Assembly (NCBI RefSeq): GCF_014655295.1
Contig: NZ_BNBI01000020.1
Span: forward strand, 62,001-126,000
Source of the DNA: Streptomyces fumanus
GTDB lineage: Bacteria; Actinomycetota; Actinomycetes; Streptomycetales; Streptomycetaceae
Direction of reading: 5' to 3'
Length of the DNA: 64,000 nucleotides
Part shown: piece by piece, positions 56,313 through 63,424 of the stretch
Layout of the letters: every line of letters starts with the position of its first letter
Position numbering within the stretch: position 1 is the stretch's first letter
Position numbers and translations under genes: made by a program
Notes under the pieces: model-generated
The model's input: the letters and a program-made list of their open reading frames with translations, nothing else
Database searches by the model: none
What the model was told of the DNA's origin: nothing

Positions 56313-56702
56313 TTACTGATCCGCGGCGGGCGCGCCAGTGGCCGCGTCGTCCGTGAGCAGCACATCGGCGTCGAAGCAGGTCCGGGCGCCGGTGTGGCAG
56401 GCGGCGCCGACCTGGTCGACCTTGACCAGCACGGTGTCGGCGTCGCAGTCCAGGGCGACGGACCTGACGTACTGGACGTGGCCGGAGGTGTCGCCCTTGA
56501 CCCAGTACTCCTGGCGGCTGCGCGACCAGTAGGTGCAGCGTCCGGTGGTCAGGGTGCGGTGCAGCGCCTCGTCGTCCATCCAGCCGAGCATCAGCACCTC
56601 GCCGGTGTCGTACTGCTGGGCGATGGCGGGCAGGAGGCCGTCGGGGCTGCGCTTGAGGCGCGCGGCGAGGTCCGCGTCGAGCGGGCTGGACGTGCTGGTC
56701 AT
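56313..56702 (-). CDS. hisI: Phosphoribosyl-AMP cyclohydrolase
   Basis: 129-aa zinc enzyme opening the adenine ring of PR-AMP in histidine synthesis. GEVLMLGWMDDEALHRTL, CTYWSRSRQEYWVKGDTSGH and the metal ligands in DCDAD, CHTG and TCF are all present. It lacks a fused HisE domain. The start is taken at MTSTSSPLD (ATG 56702); MVGMTS three codons earlier is possible. It is separated from the main his operon by one gene on the other strand and joined to trpE. Confidence 0.95.
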   Translation of the reverse strand: MTSTSSPLDADLAARLKRSPDGLLPAIAQQYDTGEVLMLGWMDDEALHRTLTTGRCTYWSRSRQEYWVKGDTSGHVQYVRSVALDCDADTVLVKVDQVGAACHTGARTCFDADVLLTDDAATGAPAADQ

Positions 56703-56772
56703 GCCGACCATTGTGCCGGGTGCGGGGGGCGCGGTCCGGTGCCGTCCACTGTGCGGACCCGGGGCGCGGCCG

Positions 56773-56786
56773 TAGGCTGGCTGCCA
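56773..56786 (+). promoter_or_regulatory. Candidate leaderless -10 box of the DinB-fold gene
   Basis: TAGGCT (56773-56778) lies 7 nt before the ATG at 56786, with no ribosome-binding site. This fits a leaderless Streptomyces promoter; no good -35 is visible. The 83-bp gap also has to contain the hisI promoter on the other strand. Confidence 0.4.
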
Positions 56787-57421
56787 TGTCGACTTTCGCC
56801 AAGCGTGAACGGCTTCTGCTCGCCGATCTGTTGGAGACGGCGGGTCCGGACGCCCCGACCCTGTGCGAGGGGTGGCGCACCCGTCAGCTCGCCGCCCACC
56901 TGGTGGTGCGCGAGCGCCGGCCGGACGCGGCCGGCGGCAATATGATCAAGCCGCTGGCGTCGCGGCTGGACCGGGTGATGGAGGAGTACGCCGCCAAGCC
57001 GTACGAGGAGCTGATCCGGCTGCTGCGGTCCGGGCCGCCGCGGTTCTCGCCGTTCTCCCTCAAGCAGGTCGACGAGGCGGCGAACACGGTGGAGTTCTAC
57101 GTGCACGCCGAGGACGTGCGGCGGGCCCAGCCGGACTGGGCGCCGCGGGAGCTGGACGGCGTCTTCCAGGACGCGCTGTGGTCGCGGCTGGAGCGGATCG
57201 TCCGGCTGCTGGGCCGGGGCATCCCGACCGGCCTGGTGCTGCGCCGCCCGGACGGCCGGACGGCGGTCGCCCATCGCGGTACGCCGGTGGTGACGGTGAC
57301 GGGCGAGCCGTCGGAGCTGCTGCTGTTCGCCTTCGGGCGGCAGAGCGCGGCGGCGGTGGGGCTGGACGGGGACAAGGACGCGATCGCGCGTCTGCACGAG
57401 ACGAAGCAGCTCGGGCTCTGA
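56786..57421 (+). CDS. TIGR03085-family DinB-fold metal-binding protein
   Basis: 211-aa protein of the mycothiol-maleylpyruvate-isomerase/DinB-like fold: FAKRERLLLADLLETAGPDAPTLCEGWRTRQLAAHLVVRERRPDAA holds the first metal-binding His, and VEFYVHAEDVRRAQPDW the last. Members of the wider fold are thiol-dependent transferases; the function of this subfamily is unknown. It lies alone on the plus strand between hisI and hisF, probably splitting an older his operon. Confidence 0.88.
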   Translation: MSTFAKRERLLLADLLETAGPDAPTLCEGWRTRQLAAHLVVRERRPDAAGGNMIKPLASRLDRVMEEYAAKPYEELIRLLRSGPPRFSPFSLKQVDEAANTVEFYVHAEDVRRAQPDWAPRELDGVFQDALWSRLERIVRLLGRGIPTGLVLRRPDGRTAVAHRGTPVVTVTGEPSELLLFAFGRQSAAAVGLDGDKDAIARLHETKQLGL

Positions 57422-57447
57422 GGTCGGGTGCGGGCAGCGGGGGCCGG

Positions 57448-57497
57448 TCGCGCAGTTCCCCGCGCCCCTTTCGAAAGGGGCGCGGGGAACTGCGCGA
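57448..57497. repeat. Perfect 50-bp palindrome, full copy of the dispersed intergenic element
   Basis: Both strands read TCGCGCAGTTCCCCGCGCCC from their 5' ends, and the two halves meet at TTTCGAAA (57469-57476). Beyond one mismatch the symmetry continues for several bases on each side. It lies between the convergent DinB-fold gene and hisF and can act as a bidirectional terminator. Its halves recur in the arrays at 9714-10090 and 28275-28664. Confidence 0.85.
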
Positions 57498-57527
57498 GCG
57501 GCCACGACGTACCCGCACCCGGCGACG

Positions 57528-58283
57528 TCACCGCACCGGATGCCCCGCCTCCCGCAGCGTCTCCTTGACCTCGCCGATCCGCAGGTCGCCGAAGTGGAAC
57601 ACGGACGCGGCCAGCACCGCGTCCGCCCCGGCGGTGACGGCCGGCGGGAAGTCGGCGAGCCGGCCCGCGCCGCCGGAGGCGATCACCGGGACGGTGACGT
57701 GCTTGCGGACCGCGGCGATCATCTCCAGGTCGTAGCCGTCCTTGGTGCCGTCCGCGTCCATGGAGTTGAGCAGGATCTCCCCCGCGCCCAGCTCGGCCGC
57801 GCGGTGCGCCCACTCCACCGCGTCGATGCCGGTGCCCTTGCGGCCGCCGTGCGTGGTGACCTCGAAGGTGCCGGCCTCGGTGCGGCGGGCGTCCACCGAC
57901 AGGACCAGGACCTGGCGGCCGAAGCGCTCGGCGATCTCCCGGATCAGGTCGGGGCGGGCGATCGCCGCCGTGTTGACGCCGACCTTGTCGGCGCCGGCCC
58001 GCAGCAGCTTGTCGACGTCCTCGGCGGTGCGGACGCCGCCGCCGACGGTGAGCGGGATGAACACCTGCTCGGCGGTGCGGCGCACCACGTCGTACGTGGT
58101 CTCGCGGTTGCCGGACGAGGCGGTGATGTCCAGGAAGGTCAGTTCGTCGGCGCCCTCGGCGTCGTAGACCTTGGCCATCTCCACCGGGTCGCCCGCGTCG
58201 CGCAGGTTCTGGAAGTTGACGCCCTTGACGACCCGGCCGTTGTCCACGTCCAGGCAGGGGATGACTCGGACCGCCAGGGTCAT
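57528..58283 (-). CDS. hisF: Imidazole glycerol phosphate synthase subunit HisF
   Basis: 251-aa TIM-barrel cyclase. The catalytic Asp are in RVIPCLDVDNGRVVKG and VLSVDARR. FLDITASS, LTVGGGVRTAEDV, GAGEILLNSMDADGT and VIASGGAGRLADF are the family motifs. It uses ammonia from HisH to make IGP and AICAR. Last gene of the his operon; its start overlaps the ridA stop by 4 bp. Confidence 0.97.
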   Translation of the reverse strand: MTLAVRVIPCLDVDNGRVVKGVNFQNLRDAGDPVEMAKVYDAEGADELTFLDITASSGNRETTYDVVRRTAEQVFIPLTVGGGVRTAEDVDKLLRAGADKVGVNTAAIARPDLIREIAERFGRQVLVLSVDARRTEAGTFEVTTHGGRKGTGIDAVEWAHRAAELGAGEILLNSMDADGTKDGYDLEMIAAVRKHVTVPVIASGGAGRLADFPPAVTAGADAVLAASVFHFGDLRIGEVKETLREAGHPVR

Positions 58284-58693
58284 GACCGCAGTTCCTCCGG
58301 TGTGCCTCTGAATGCTTCCACTTCCACCGACACCAGGACCCGGGAGTCGATGAAGCCCTGCACGACCAGCAGGGTCGTGACCGGGCGTACGGCGTCGAAG
58401 AGTTCCTTGTGGGCCCGGCCCACCGCGTCGACGTCCCGCGCGTGCGCGAGGTAGACGCGGGTGCGGATCACGGACTCGACGCCCAGCCCGTAGGCGGCGA
58501 TCGCCTCCAGGGCGCTGGTGAAGGCGACCTTGGCCTGTTCGTAGGGGTCGCCCTCGCCGTGGAGCACCTCGCCCTTGAACGCGGTCGTCCCCGCGACCAG
58601 CACCCGGTCGCCCGCCGCGACGGCGCGGGAGAAACCGAAGGACTCCTCCCAGGCACTTCCGCTCTGCACGCGCCGTACGGCTTCGGATGTCAT
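58280..58693 (-). CDS. RidA-family protein in the his operon
   Basis: 137-aa RidA/YjgF/YER057c/UK114 fold protein: GFSRAVAAGDRVLVAGTTAF, the conserved RTRVYLAHARDVDAVGRAHKELF, and the C-terminal RVLVSVEVEAF with the Arg used in substrate carboxylate binding. Classical RidA hydrolyses reactive imines or enamines, but this subgroup (RTRVYL) may differ. It is coupled to both neighbours by 4-bp overlaps, so it is made in step with PriA and HisF. M. tuberculosis has impA, an unrelated phosphatase, at this place (from memory). Confidence 0.9.
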   Translation of the reverse strand: MTSEAVRRVQSGSAWEESFGFSRAVAAGDRVLVAGTTAFKGEVLHGEGDPYEQAKVAFTSALEAIAAYGLGVESVIRTRVYLAHARDVDAVGRAHKELFDAVRPVTTLLVVQGFIDSRVLVSVEVEAFRGTPEELRS

Positions 58694-59415
58694 GACGCCA
58701 CAGCCTCCAGGGCCTCTTCCAGGGTGAACGCCTTCGCGTACAGGGCCTTCCCGACGATGGCGCCCTCGACACCGAGCGGGACCAGCTCGGCGATGGCGCG
58801 CAGGTCGGCCAGGGAGGAGACGCCCCCGGAGGCCACCACCGGCTTGTCCGTCGCCGCGCACACCCCGCGCAGCAGTTCCAGGTTGGGGCCCTGGAGGGTG
58901 CCGTCCTTGGCGATGTCGGTGACCACGTACCGGGCGCAGCCCTCCTGGTCCAGGCGGGCCAGCGTCTCGTAGAGGTCGCCGCCGTCGCGGGTCCAGCCCC
59001 GGCCGCGCAGGGTGGTGCCGCGCACGTCCAGGCCGACGGCGATCTTGTCGCCGTGCTCGGCGATGACCTTGGCGACCCACTCGGGGGTCTCCAGCGCGGC
59101 GGTGCCCAGGTTGACGCGGGTGCAGCCGGTGGCGAGGGCGGCGGCGAGGGTGTCGTCGTCGCGGATGCCGCCGGACAGCTCCACCTTGATGTCCATGGCC
59201 TTGGTGACCTCGGCGATCAGCTCCCGGTTGTCGCCGGTGCCGAAGGCGGCGTCCAGGTCGACCAGGTGCAGCCACTCGGCGCCCGCCCGCTGCCAGGCGA
59301 GGGCGGCTTCCAGGGGGGAGCCGTAGGACGTCTCCGTGCCGGACTCGCCGTGCACGAGGCGGACGGCCTGGCCGTCGCGGACGTCGACGGCGGGGAGGAG
59401 TTCGAGGATGGCCAT
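58690..59415 (-). CDS. priA: Bifunctional phosphoribosyl isomerase PriA (HisA/TrpF)
   Basis: 241-aa TIM barrel. The catalytic acids D11 (LLPAVDVRDGQAVRLV), D130 (GLDVRG) and D171 (DIAKDGTLQG) are present, as are S81 and R139, which in S. coelicolor PriA help it accept both substrates. The enzyme isomerises ProFAR for histidine and phosphoribosylanthranilate for tryptophan. The absence of any trpF in the window supports dual use. Confidence 0.96.
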   Translation of the reverse strand: MAILELLPAVDVRDGQAVRLVHGESGTETSYGSPLEAALAWQRAGAEWLHLVDLDAAFGTGDNRELIAEVTKAMDIKVELSGGIRDDDTLAAALATGCTRVNLGTAALETPEWVAKVIAEHGDKIAVGLDVRGTTLRGRGWTRDGGDLYETLARLDQEGCARYVVTDIAKDGTLQGPNLELLRGVCAATDKPVVASGGVSSLADLRAIAELVPLGVEGAIVGKALYAKAFTLEEALEAVAS

Positions 59416-59419
59416 GTCG

Positions 59420-60064
59420 CTACAGGGTTCCGATCCAGTTGGTGAGGAGCTGGGCTCCGGCGTCGCCGGACTTCTCGGGGTGGAACTGGGTGGCCCACAG
59501 GGCGCCGTTCTCCACGGCGGCCACGAACGGCTTGCCGTGCGTGGACCAGGTCACCTTGGGCGCGGTGAGCGCCGGGTTGTGGGTCTCCAGGGTCCAGTCG
59601 TGGACGGCGTAGGAGTGGACGAAGTAGAAGCGGGCGTCGGCGTCCAGGCCGGCGAACAGCTCGGAGTCCTCGGGTGCCTCGACGGTGTTCCAGCCCATGT
59701 GGGGGACGACGTCGGCCTGGAGCGGCTCGACCGTGCCGGGCCACTCGTCCAGGCCCTCGGCCTGGACACCGTGCTCGATGCCGCGGGCGAACAGGATCTG
59801 CATGCCGACGCAGATGCCCATCACGGGCCGGCCGCCGGCCAGCCGGCGGTCGACGATCCAGTCGCCGCGCGCCTGCTTCAGGCCCGTCATGCAGGCGGCG
59901 AAGGCGCCGACGCCGGGGACCAGCAGGCCGTCGGCGTTCATCGCGGTGTCGAAGTCACGGGTGATCTCGACGTCGGCTCCGGCGCGGGCGAGGGCGCGCT
60001 CGGCGGAGCGGACGTTGCCGAAGCCGTAGTCGAAGACGACGACCTTCTTCGGGGACGTGCTCAA
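59420..60064 (-). CDS. hisH: Imidazole glycerol phosphate synthase glutaminase subunit HisH
   Basis: 214-aa class I glutaminase giving ammonia to HisF. The nucleophile is C85 in GICVGMQILF, and the His/Glu pair is in TQFHPEKSGD; the oxyanion region is LLVPGVGAF. A TTG start at 60064 (MSTSPKK) is chosen because GGAGGT lies exactly 6 nt upstream and TTGA overlaps the stop of the preceding small gene; the GTG at 60070 would have no spacing. priA follows 4 bp after the stop. Confidence 0.95.
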   Translation of the reverse strand: MSTSPKKVVVFDYGFGNVRSAERALARAGADVEITRDFDTAMNADGLLVPGVGAFAACMTGLKQARGDWIVDRRLAGGRPVMGICVGMQILFARGIEHGVQAEGLDEWPGTVEPLQADVVPHMGWNTVEAPEDSELFAGLDADARFYFVHSYAVHDWTLETHNPALTAPKVTWSTHGKPFVAAVENGALWATQFHPEKSGDAGAQLLTNWIGTL

Positions 60065-60225
60065 TTCCACACCTCCAGCCTCAGGATGCCCGCGACCAGG
60101 CACATCGCGGCGCCGACGGAGAGCAGCACGATGAGGCTCCTGGGCATCTGCTGCTTGGCGAAGGAGATGATCCCGCCGACCAGGAAGAGGCCGACGACGA
60201 TCAGCAGGGTCGAGATGCCGGTCAC
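60061..60225 (-). CDS. 54-aa membrane protein encoded between hisB and hisH
   Basis: A GTG at 60225 opens VTGISTLLIVVGLFLVGGII, then SFAKQQMPRSLIVLLSVGAA and MCLVAGILRLEVWN. Two hydrophobic helices are joined by a short basic turn (AKQQMPRS). The start overlaps the hisB stop (GTGA) and the stop overlaps the hisH start (TTGA), so the gene is locked into the operon by coupling on both sides, and codon use is normal. No function is known; the coupling suggests a structural or regulatory link with the histidine enzymes at the membrane. Confidence 0.8.
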   Translation of the reverse strand: MTGISTLLIVVGLFLVGGIISFAKQQMPRSLIVLLSVGAAMCLVAGILRLEVWN

Positions 60226-60815
60226 AGCGCGCCCTTCGTGGAGGGCAGGATGCCGGCGGCGCGCGGGTCCCGTTCACAGGCGTAGCGCAGGGCCCGGGCC
60301 AGCGCCTTGAACTGGCACTCCACGATGTGGTGGGCGTTGCGCCCGTAGGGCACGTGCACGTGCAGGGCGATCTGGGCCTGGGCGACGAAGGACTCCAGGA
60401 TGTGCCGGGTCATGGTCACGTCGTACTCGCCGATCATCGGCGCCATGGTCTCGGGCTCGGTGTGCACGAGGTAGGGGCGGCCGGAGAGGTCGACGGTGAC
60501 CTGGGCGAGGGACTCGTCCAGCGGGACCGTGCAGTTGCCGAAGCGGTAGATGCCCACCTTGTCGCCGAGGGCCTGCTTGAAGGCGGCGCCCAGCGCGAGG
60601 GCGGTGTCCTCGATGGTGTGGTGGGAGTCGATGTGCAGGTCGCCCTCGGTCCGCACGGTGAGGTCGAACAGGCCGTGCCGGCCCAACTGGTCGAGCATGT
60701 GGTCGTAGAAGCCGACGCCGGTGGCGATGTCGGTCTTGCCGGTGCCGTCGAGGTCGATCTCGACCAGGACCGAGGTCTCCTTGGTGACGCGCTCGACGCG
60801 TCCTACGCGGCTCAT
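60222..60815 (-). CDS. hisB: Imidazoleglycerol-phosphate dehydratase
   Basis: 197-aa manganese enzyme of the histidine pathway, a stand-alone dehydratase without the phosphatase domain fused in E. coli. Metal motifs include GVGFYDHMLDQLGRHG, DSHHTIEDTALALG and NAHHIVECQFKALARAL. It overlaps hisC upstream and the small membrane gene downstream by 4 bp each. Confidence 0.97.
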   Translation of the reverse strand: MSRVGRVERVTKETSVLVEIDLDGTGKTDIATGVGFYDHMLDQLGRHGLFDLTVRTEGDLHIDSHHTIEDTALALGAAFKQALGDKVGIYRFGNCTVPLDESLAQVTVDLSGRPYLVHTEPETMAPMIGEYDVTMTRHILESFVAQAQIALHVHVPYGRNAHHIVECQFKALARALRYACERDPRAAGILPSTKGAL

Positions 60816-61924
60816 GCCGTCTGCTCCTTCTTGAGTTCACGTACCGCGTCGAGGAACGCGTCGTTCTCCTGGGGGGTGCCGGCGGTGACCCGCAGCCGGC
60901 CCGGCACGCCGTTGTCCCGGACCAGGACGCCCCGGTCGAGGATCTTCCGCCACATCGCGTGGGCGTCCTCGAACCGTCCGAACTGGACGAAGTTGGCGTC
61001 GGACTCGGTCACCTCGTAGCCGAGCGCCCGCAGTTCGGCGACCAGCCGGTCGCGTTCGGCCTTGAGCTGCTCGACGTACTTCAGCAGGGTGCCGGTGTGC
61101 TCCAGGGCGGCCAGCGCGGTCGCCTGGGTGACGGCGGACAGGTGGTACGGCAGCCGCACCAACTGCACGGCGTCCACGACCGCCGGGTGGGCGGCGAGGT
61201 AGCCCAGGCGCAGTCCGGCCGCGCCGAACGCCTTGGACATGGTGCGGGAGACGACCAGCCGGGGGCGTCCGGCGAGCAGCCCCAGCAGCGACTCGCCGTG
61301 GCTGAACTCGATGTACGCCTCGTCCAGGACCACCATCGAGTCCTTCGCCGCCTGGGCCGCGTCGTAGAGCGCGCGGACCGTGCCGGGCGGGACGGCGGTG
61401 CCGGTGGGGTTGTTGGGGGTGGTGATGAAGACGACGTCCGGCCGGTGCTCGGCGATGGCCCGCTCGGCCGCCGCGAGGTCGATGGTGAAGTCCTCGTTGC
61501 GCGGGCCGGAGATCCATCCGGTGCCGGTGCCCCGGCAGATCAGGCCGTGCATGGAGTACGACGGCTCGAAGCCGATGGCGGTGCGGCCGGGGCCGCCGAA
61601 GGTCTGCAGGAGCTGCTGGATGACCTCGTTGGAGCCGTTGGCCGCCCACACGTTCTCCCTGCCGACGCGGTGGCCGGTGGTGTCGGTGAGGTACTCGGCG
61701 AGCCGGGTGCGCAGCTCGACCGCGTCCCGGTCGGGGTAGCGGTTGAGGTGCCGGGCGGCCTCGCGGACCCGCTCGGTGATGCGGTCGACCAGCTCCTCGG
61801 GGAGCGGGTAGGGGTTCTCGTTGGTGTTCAGCCGTACGGGCACGTCCAACTGGGGCGCCCCGTAGGGGGTCTGGCCGCGCAGCTCGTCCCGTACCGGCAG
61901 GTCGTCGATGCGGATGTCGCTCAC
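60812..61924 (-). CDS. hisC: Histidinol-phosphate aminotransferase
   Basis: 370-aa PLP fold-type I aminotransferase: RLNTNENPYPLPEELV, NRYPDRDAVELR, ANGSNEVIQQLLQTFGG, NNPTGTAVPPG, LDEAYIEFS, the PLP Lys in VSRTMSKAFGAAGLRLGY, and the C-terminal Arg in PGRLRVTAGTPQEN. The GTG start overlaps the hisD stop by 4 bp. Confidence 0.97.
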   Translation of the reverse strand: MSDIRIDDLPVRDELRGQTPYGAPQLDVPVRLNTNENPYPLPEELVDRITERVREAARHLNRYPDRDAVELRTRLAEYLTDTTGHRVGRENVWAANGSNEVIQQLLQTFGGPGRTAIGFEPSYSMHGLICRGTGTGWISGPRNEDFTIDLAAAERAIAEHRPDVVFITTPNNPTGTAVPPGTVRALYDAAQAAKDSMVVLDEAYIEFSHGESLLGLLAGRPRLVVSRTMSKAFGAAGLRLGYLAAHPAVVDAVQLVRLPYHLSAVTQATALAALEHTGTLLKYVEQLKAERDRLVAELRALGYEVTESDANFVQFGRFEDAHAMWRKILDRGVLVRDNGVPGRLRVTAGTPQENDAFLDAVRELKKEQTA

Positions 61925-63246
61925 TTGCCCTCGGGTACCTTCCAGTCGAACCTCGCCTTGATCGCCGCCCCGTGCGCGGGCAGGTCCTCCGCCTCGGCCA
62001 GCGTCACCACGTGGTGGGCGACCTCGGCGAGCGCGTCGCGCGTGTAGTCCACGATGTGGATGCCGCGCAGGAAGGACTGGACGGACAGGCCGGAGGAGTG
62101 GCAGGCGCAGCCGCCGGTGGGCAGCACGTGGTTGGACCCGGCGGCGTAGTCGCCGAGGGAGACCGGCGCCCAGGGGCCGATGAAGACCGCGCCCGCGTTG
62201 CGCACCCGGTCGGCGACGGCTGCGGCGTCGGCGGTCTGGATCTCCAGGTGCTCGGCGCCGTAGGCGTCGACGACCTTCAGCCCGGCGTCGATGTCGTCGA
62301 CCAGGACGATCGCGGACTGCTCGCCCCCCAGCGCGGGGACGATCCGGTCCTCGACGTGCTTGGTGGCGGCGACCTGCGGCTCCAGTTCCCGCTCGACCGC
62401 GTCGGCCAGTTCGGCGGAGTCGGTGACCAGGACGGCGGCGGCCAGCGGGTCGTGCTCGGCCTGGCTGATCAGGTCGGCGGCGACGTGCACCGGGTCGGCG
62501 GTGGCGTCGGCGAGGACGGCGATCTCGGTCGGGCCGGCCTCGGCGTCGATGCCGATCTTCCCGGTGAAGTAGCGCTTGGCGGCGGCGACCCAGATGTTGC
62601 CGGGGCCGGTGACCATGGTGGCCGGGGGGCAGGACTCGGTGCCGTAGGCGAACATCGCCACGGCGGTGGCGCCGCCCGCGGCGTACACCTCGTCCACGCC
62701 GAGCAGGGCGCAGGCGGCGAGGATGGTCGGGTGCGGCAGCCCGCCGGACTCGGCCTGGGCGGGCGAGGCGAGGGCGATGGAGGGGACGCCGGCCTCCTGC
62801 GCGGGCACCACGTTCATGATCACGGAGGACGGGTAGACCGAGCGGCCGCCGGGCGCGTACAGGCCCACGCGGTCGACCGGCACCCACTTCTCGGTGACCG
62901 TGCCGCCGGGCACCACCTGGGTGGTGCGGGTGGTGCGGCGCTGTTCGCGGTGGACCAGGCGGGCGCGGCGGATGGACTCCTCCAAGGCCGCGCGGACCGC
63001 CGGGTCCAGTGCGGCGAGGGCCCGCTCCAGGGCCGCCGCGGGCACCCGGACCTGCTCCAGCCGCACACCGTCGAACCGCTCGGCGAAGTCGATCAGCGCC
63101 GCGTCGCCCCGATGATGCACGTCCTCGCAGATCGGGCGCACCTTGTCCAGGGCGGCCGCGACGTCGAAGTCGGCTCGGGGCAGCAGGTCGCGCAGGGCGG
63201 AGCCCTCGGGGAGGGCGTCGCCGCGCAGATCGATTCGGGAGATCAC
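61921..63246 (-). CDS. hisD: Histidinol dehydrogenase
   Basis: 441-aa zinc NAD enzyme for the last two oxidations of histidine synthesis. VGLYAPGGRSVYPSSVIMNVVPAQEAGV, VTGPGNIWVAAAKRYFTGKIGID, AGPTEIAVLAD, ISQAEHDPLAAAVLVT and the zinc/catalytic region GSNHVLPTGGCACHSSGLSVQSFL are present. The GTG at 63246 begins VISRIDLRG. First gene of the his operon. A perfect inverted repeat lies 42 bp upstream. Confidence 0.96.
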   Translation of the reverse strand: MISRIDLRGDALPEGSALRDLLPRADFDVAAALDKVRPICEDVHHRGDAALIDFAERFDGVRLEQVRVPAAALERALAALDPAVRAALEESIRRARLVHREQRRTTRTTQVVPGGTVTEKWVPVDRVGLYAPGGRSVYPSSVIMNVVPAQEAGVPSIALASPAQAESGGLPHPTILAACALLGVDEVYAAGGATAVAMFAYGTESCPPATMVTGPGNIWVAAAKRYFTGKIGIDAEAGPTEIAVLADATADPVHVAADLISQAEHDPLAAAVLVTDSAELADAVERELEPQVAATKHVEDRIVPALGGEQSAIVLVDDIDAGLKVVDAYGAEHLEIQTADAAAVADRVRNAGAVFIGPWAPVSLGDYAAGSNHVLPTGGCACHSSGLSVQSFLRGIHIVDYTRDALAEVAHHVVTLAEAEDLPAHGAAIKARFDWKVPEGK

Positions 63247-63287
63247 GGAACCAATTCTCTCAGACCCGCGTCGGGCGCCGTCCGCGC

Positions 63288-63304
63288 GTATCAATGGCTG
63301 ATAC
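63288..63304. promoter_or_regulatory. Candidate operator in the hisD / oxidoreductase-side divergent region
   Basis: Perfect inverted repeat GTATCA-ATGGC-TGATAC, with 6-bp arms and a 5-bp spacer (17 bp in all). It is centred 50 bp before the hisD start and about 130 bp before the divergent gene. The size fits a dimeric repressor site. AT content here is higher than in the surroundings. Confidence 0.4.
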
Positions 63305-63424
63305 AGCGCCGTCCACCGCTCCCGCAGATTTCCTTCACGCAGAGTGTTCAGTACGTCACTCAGCGGGCATGAACAGGTGTACGAGGGTAAGGATGAGTGA
63401 GGAACGGGGCAGGGAGTGAACGGC

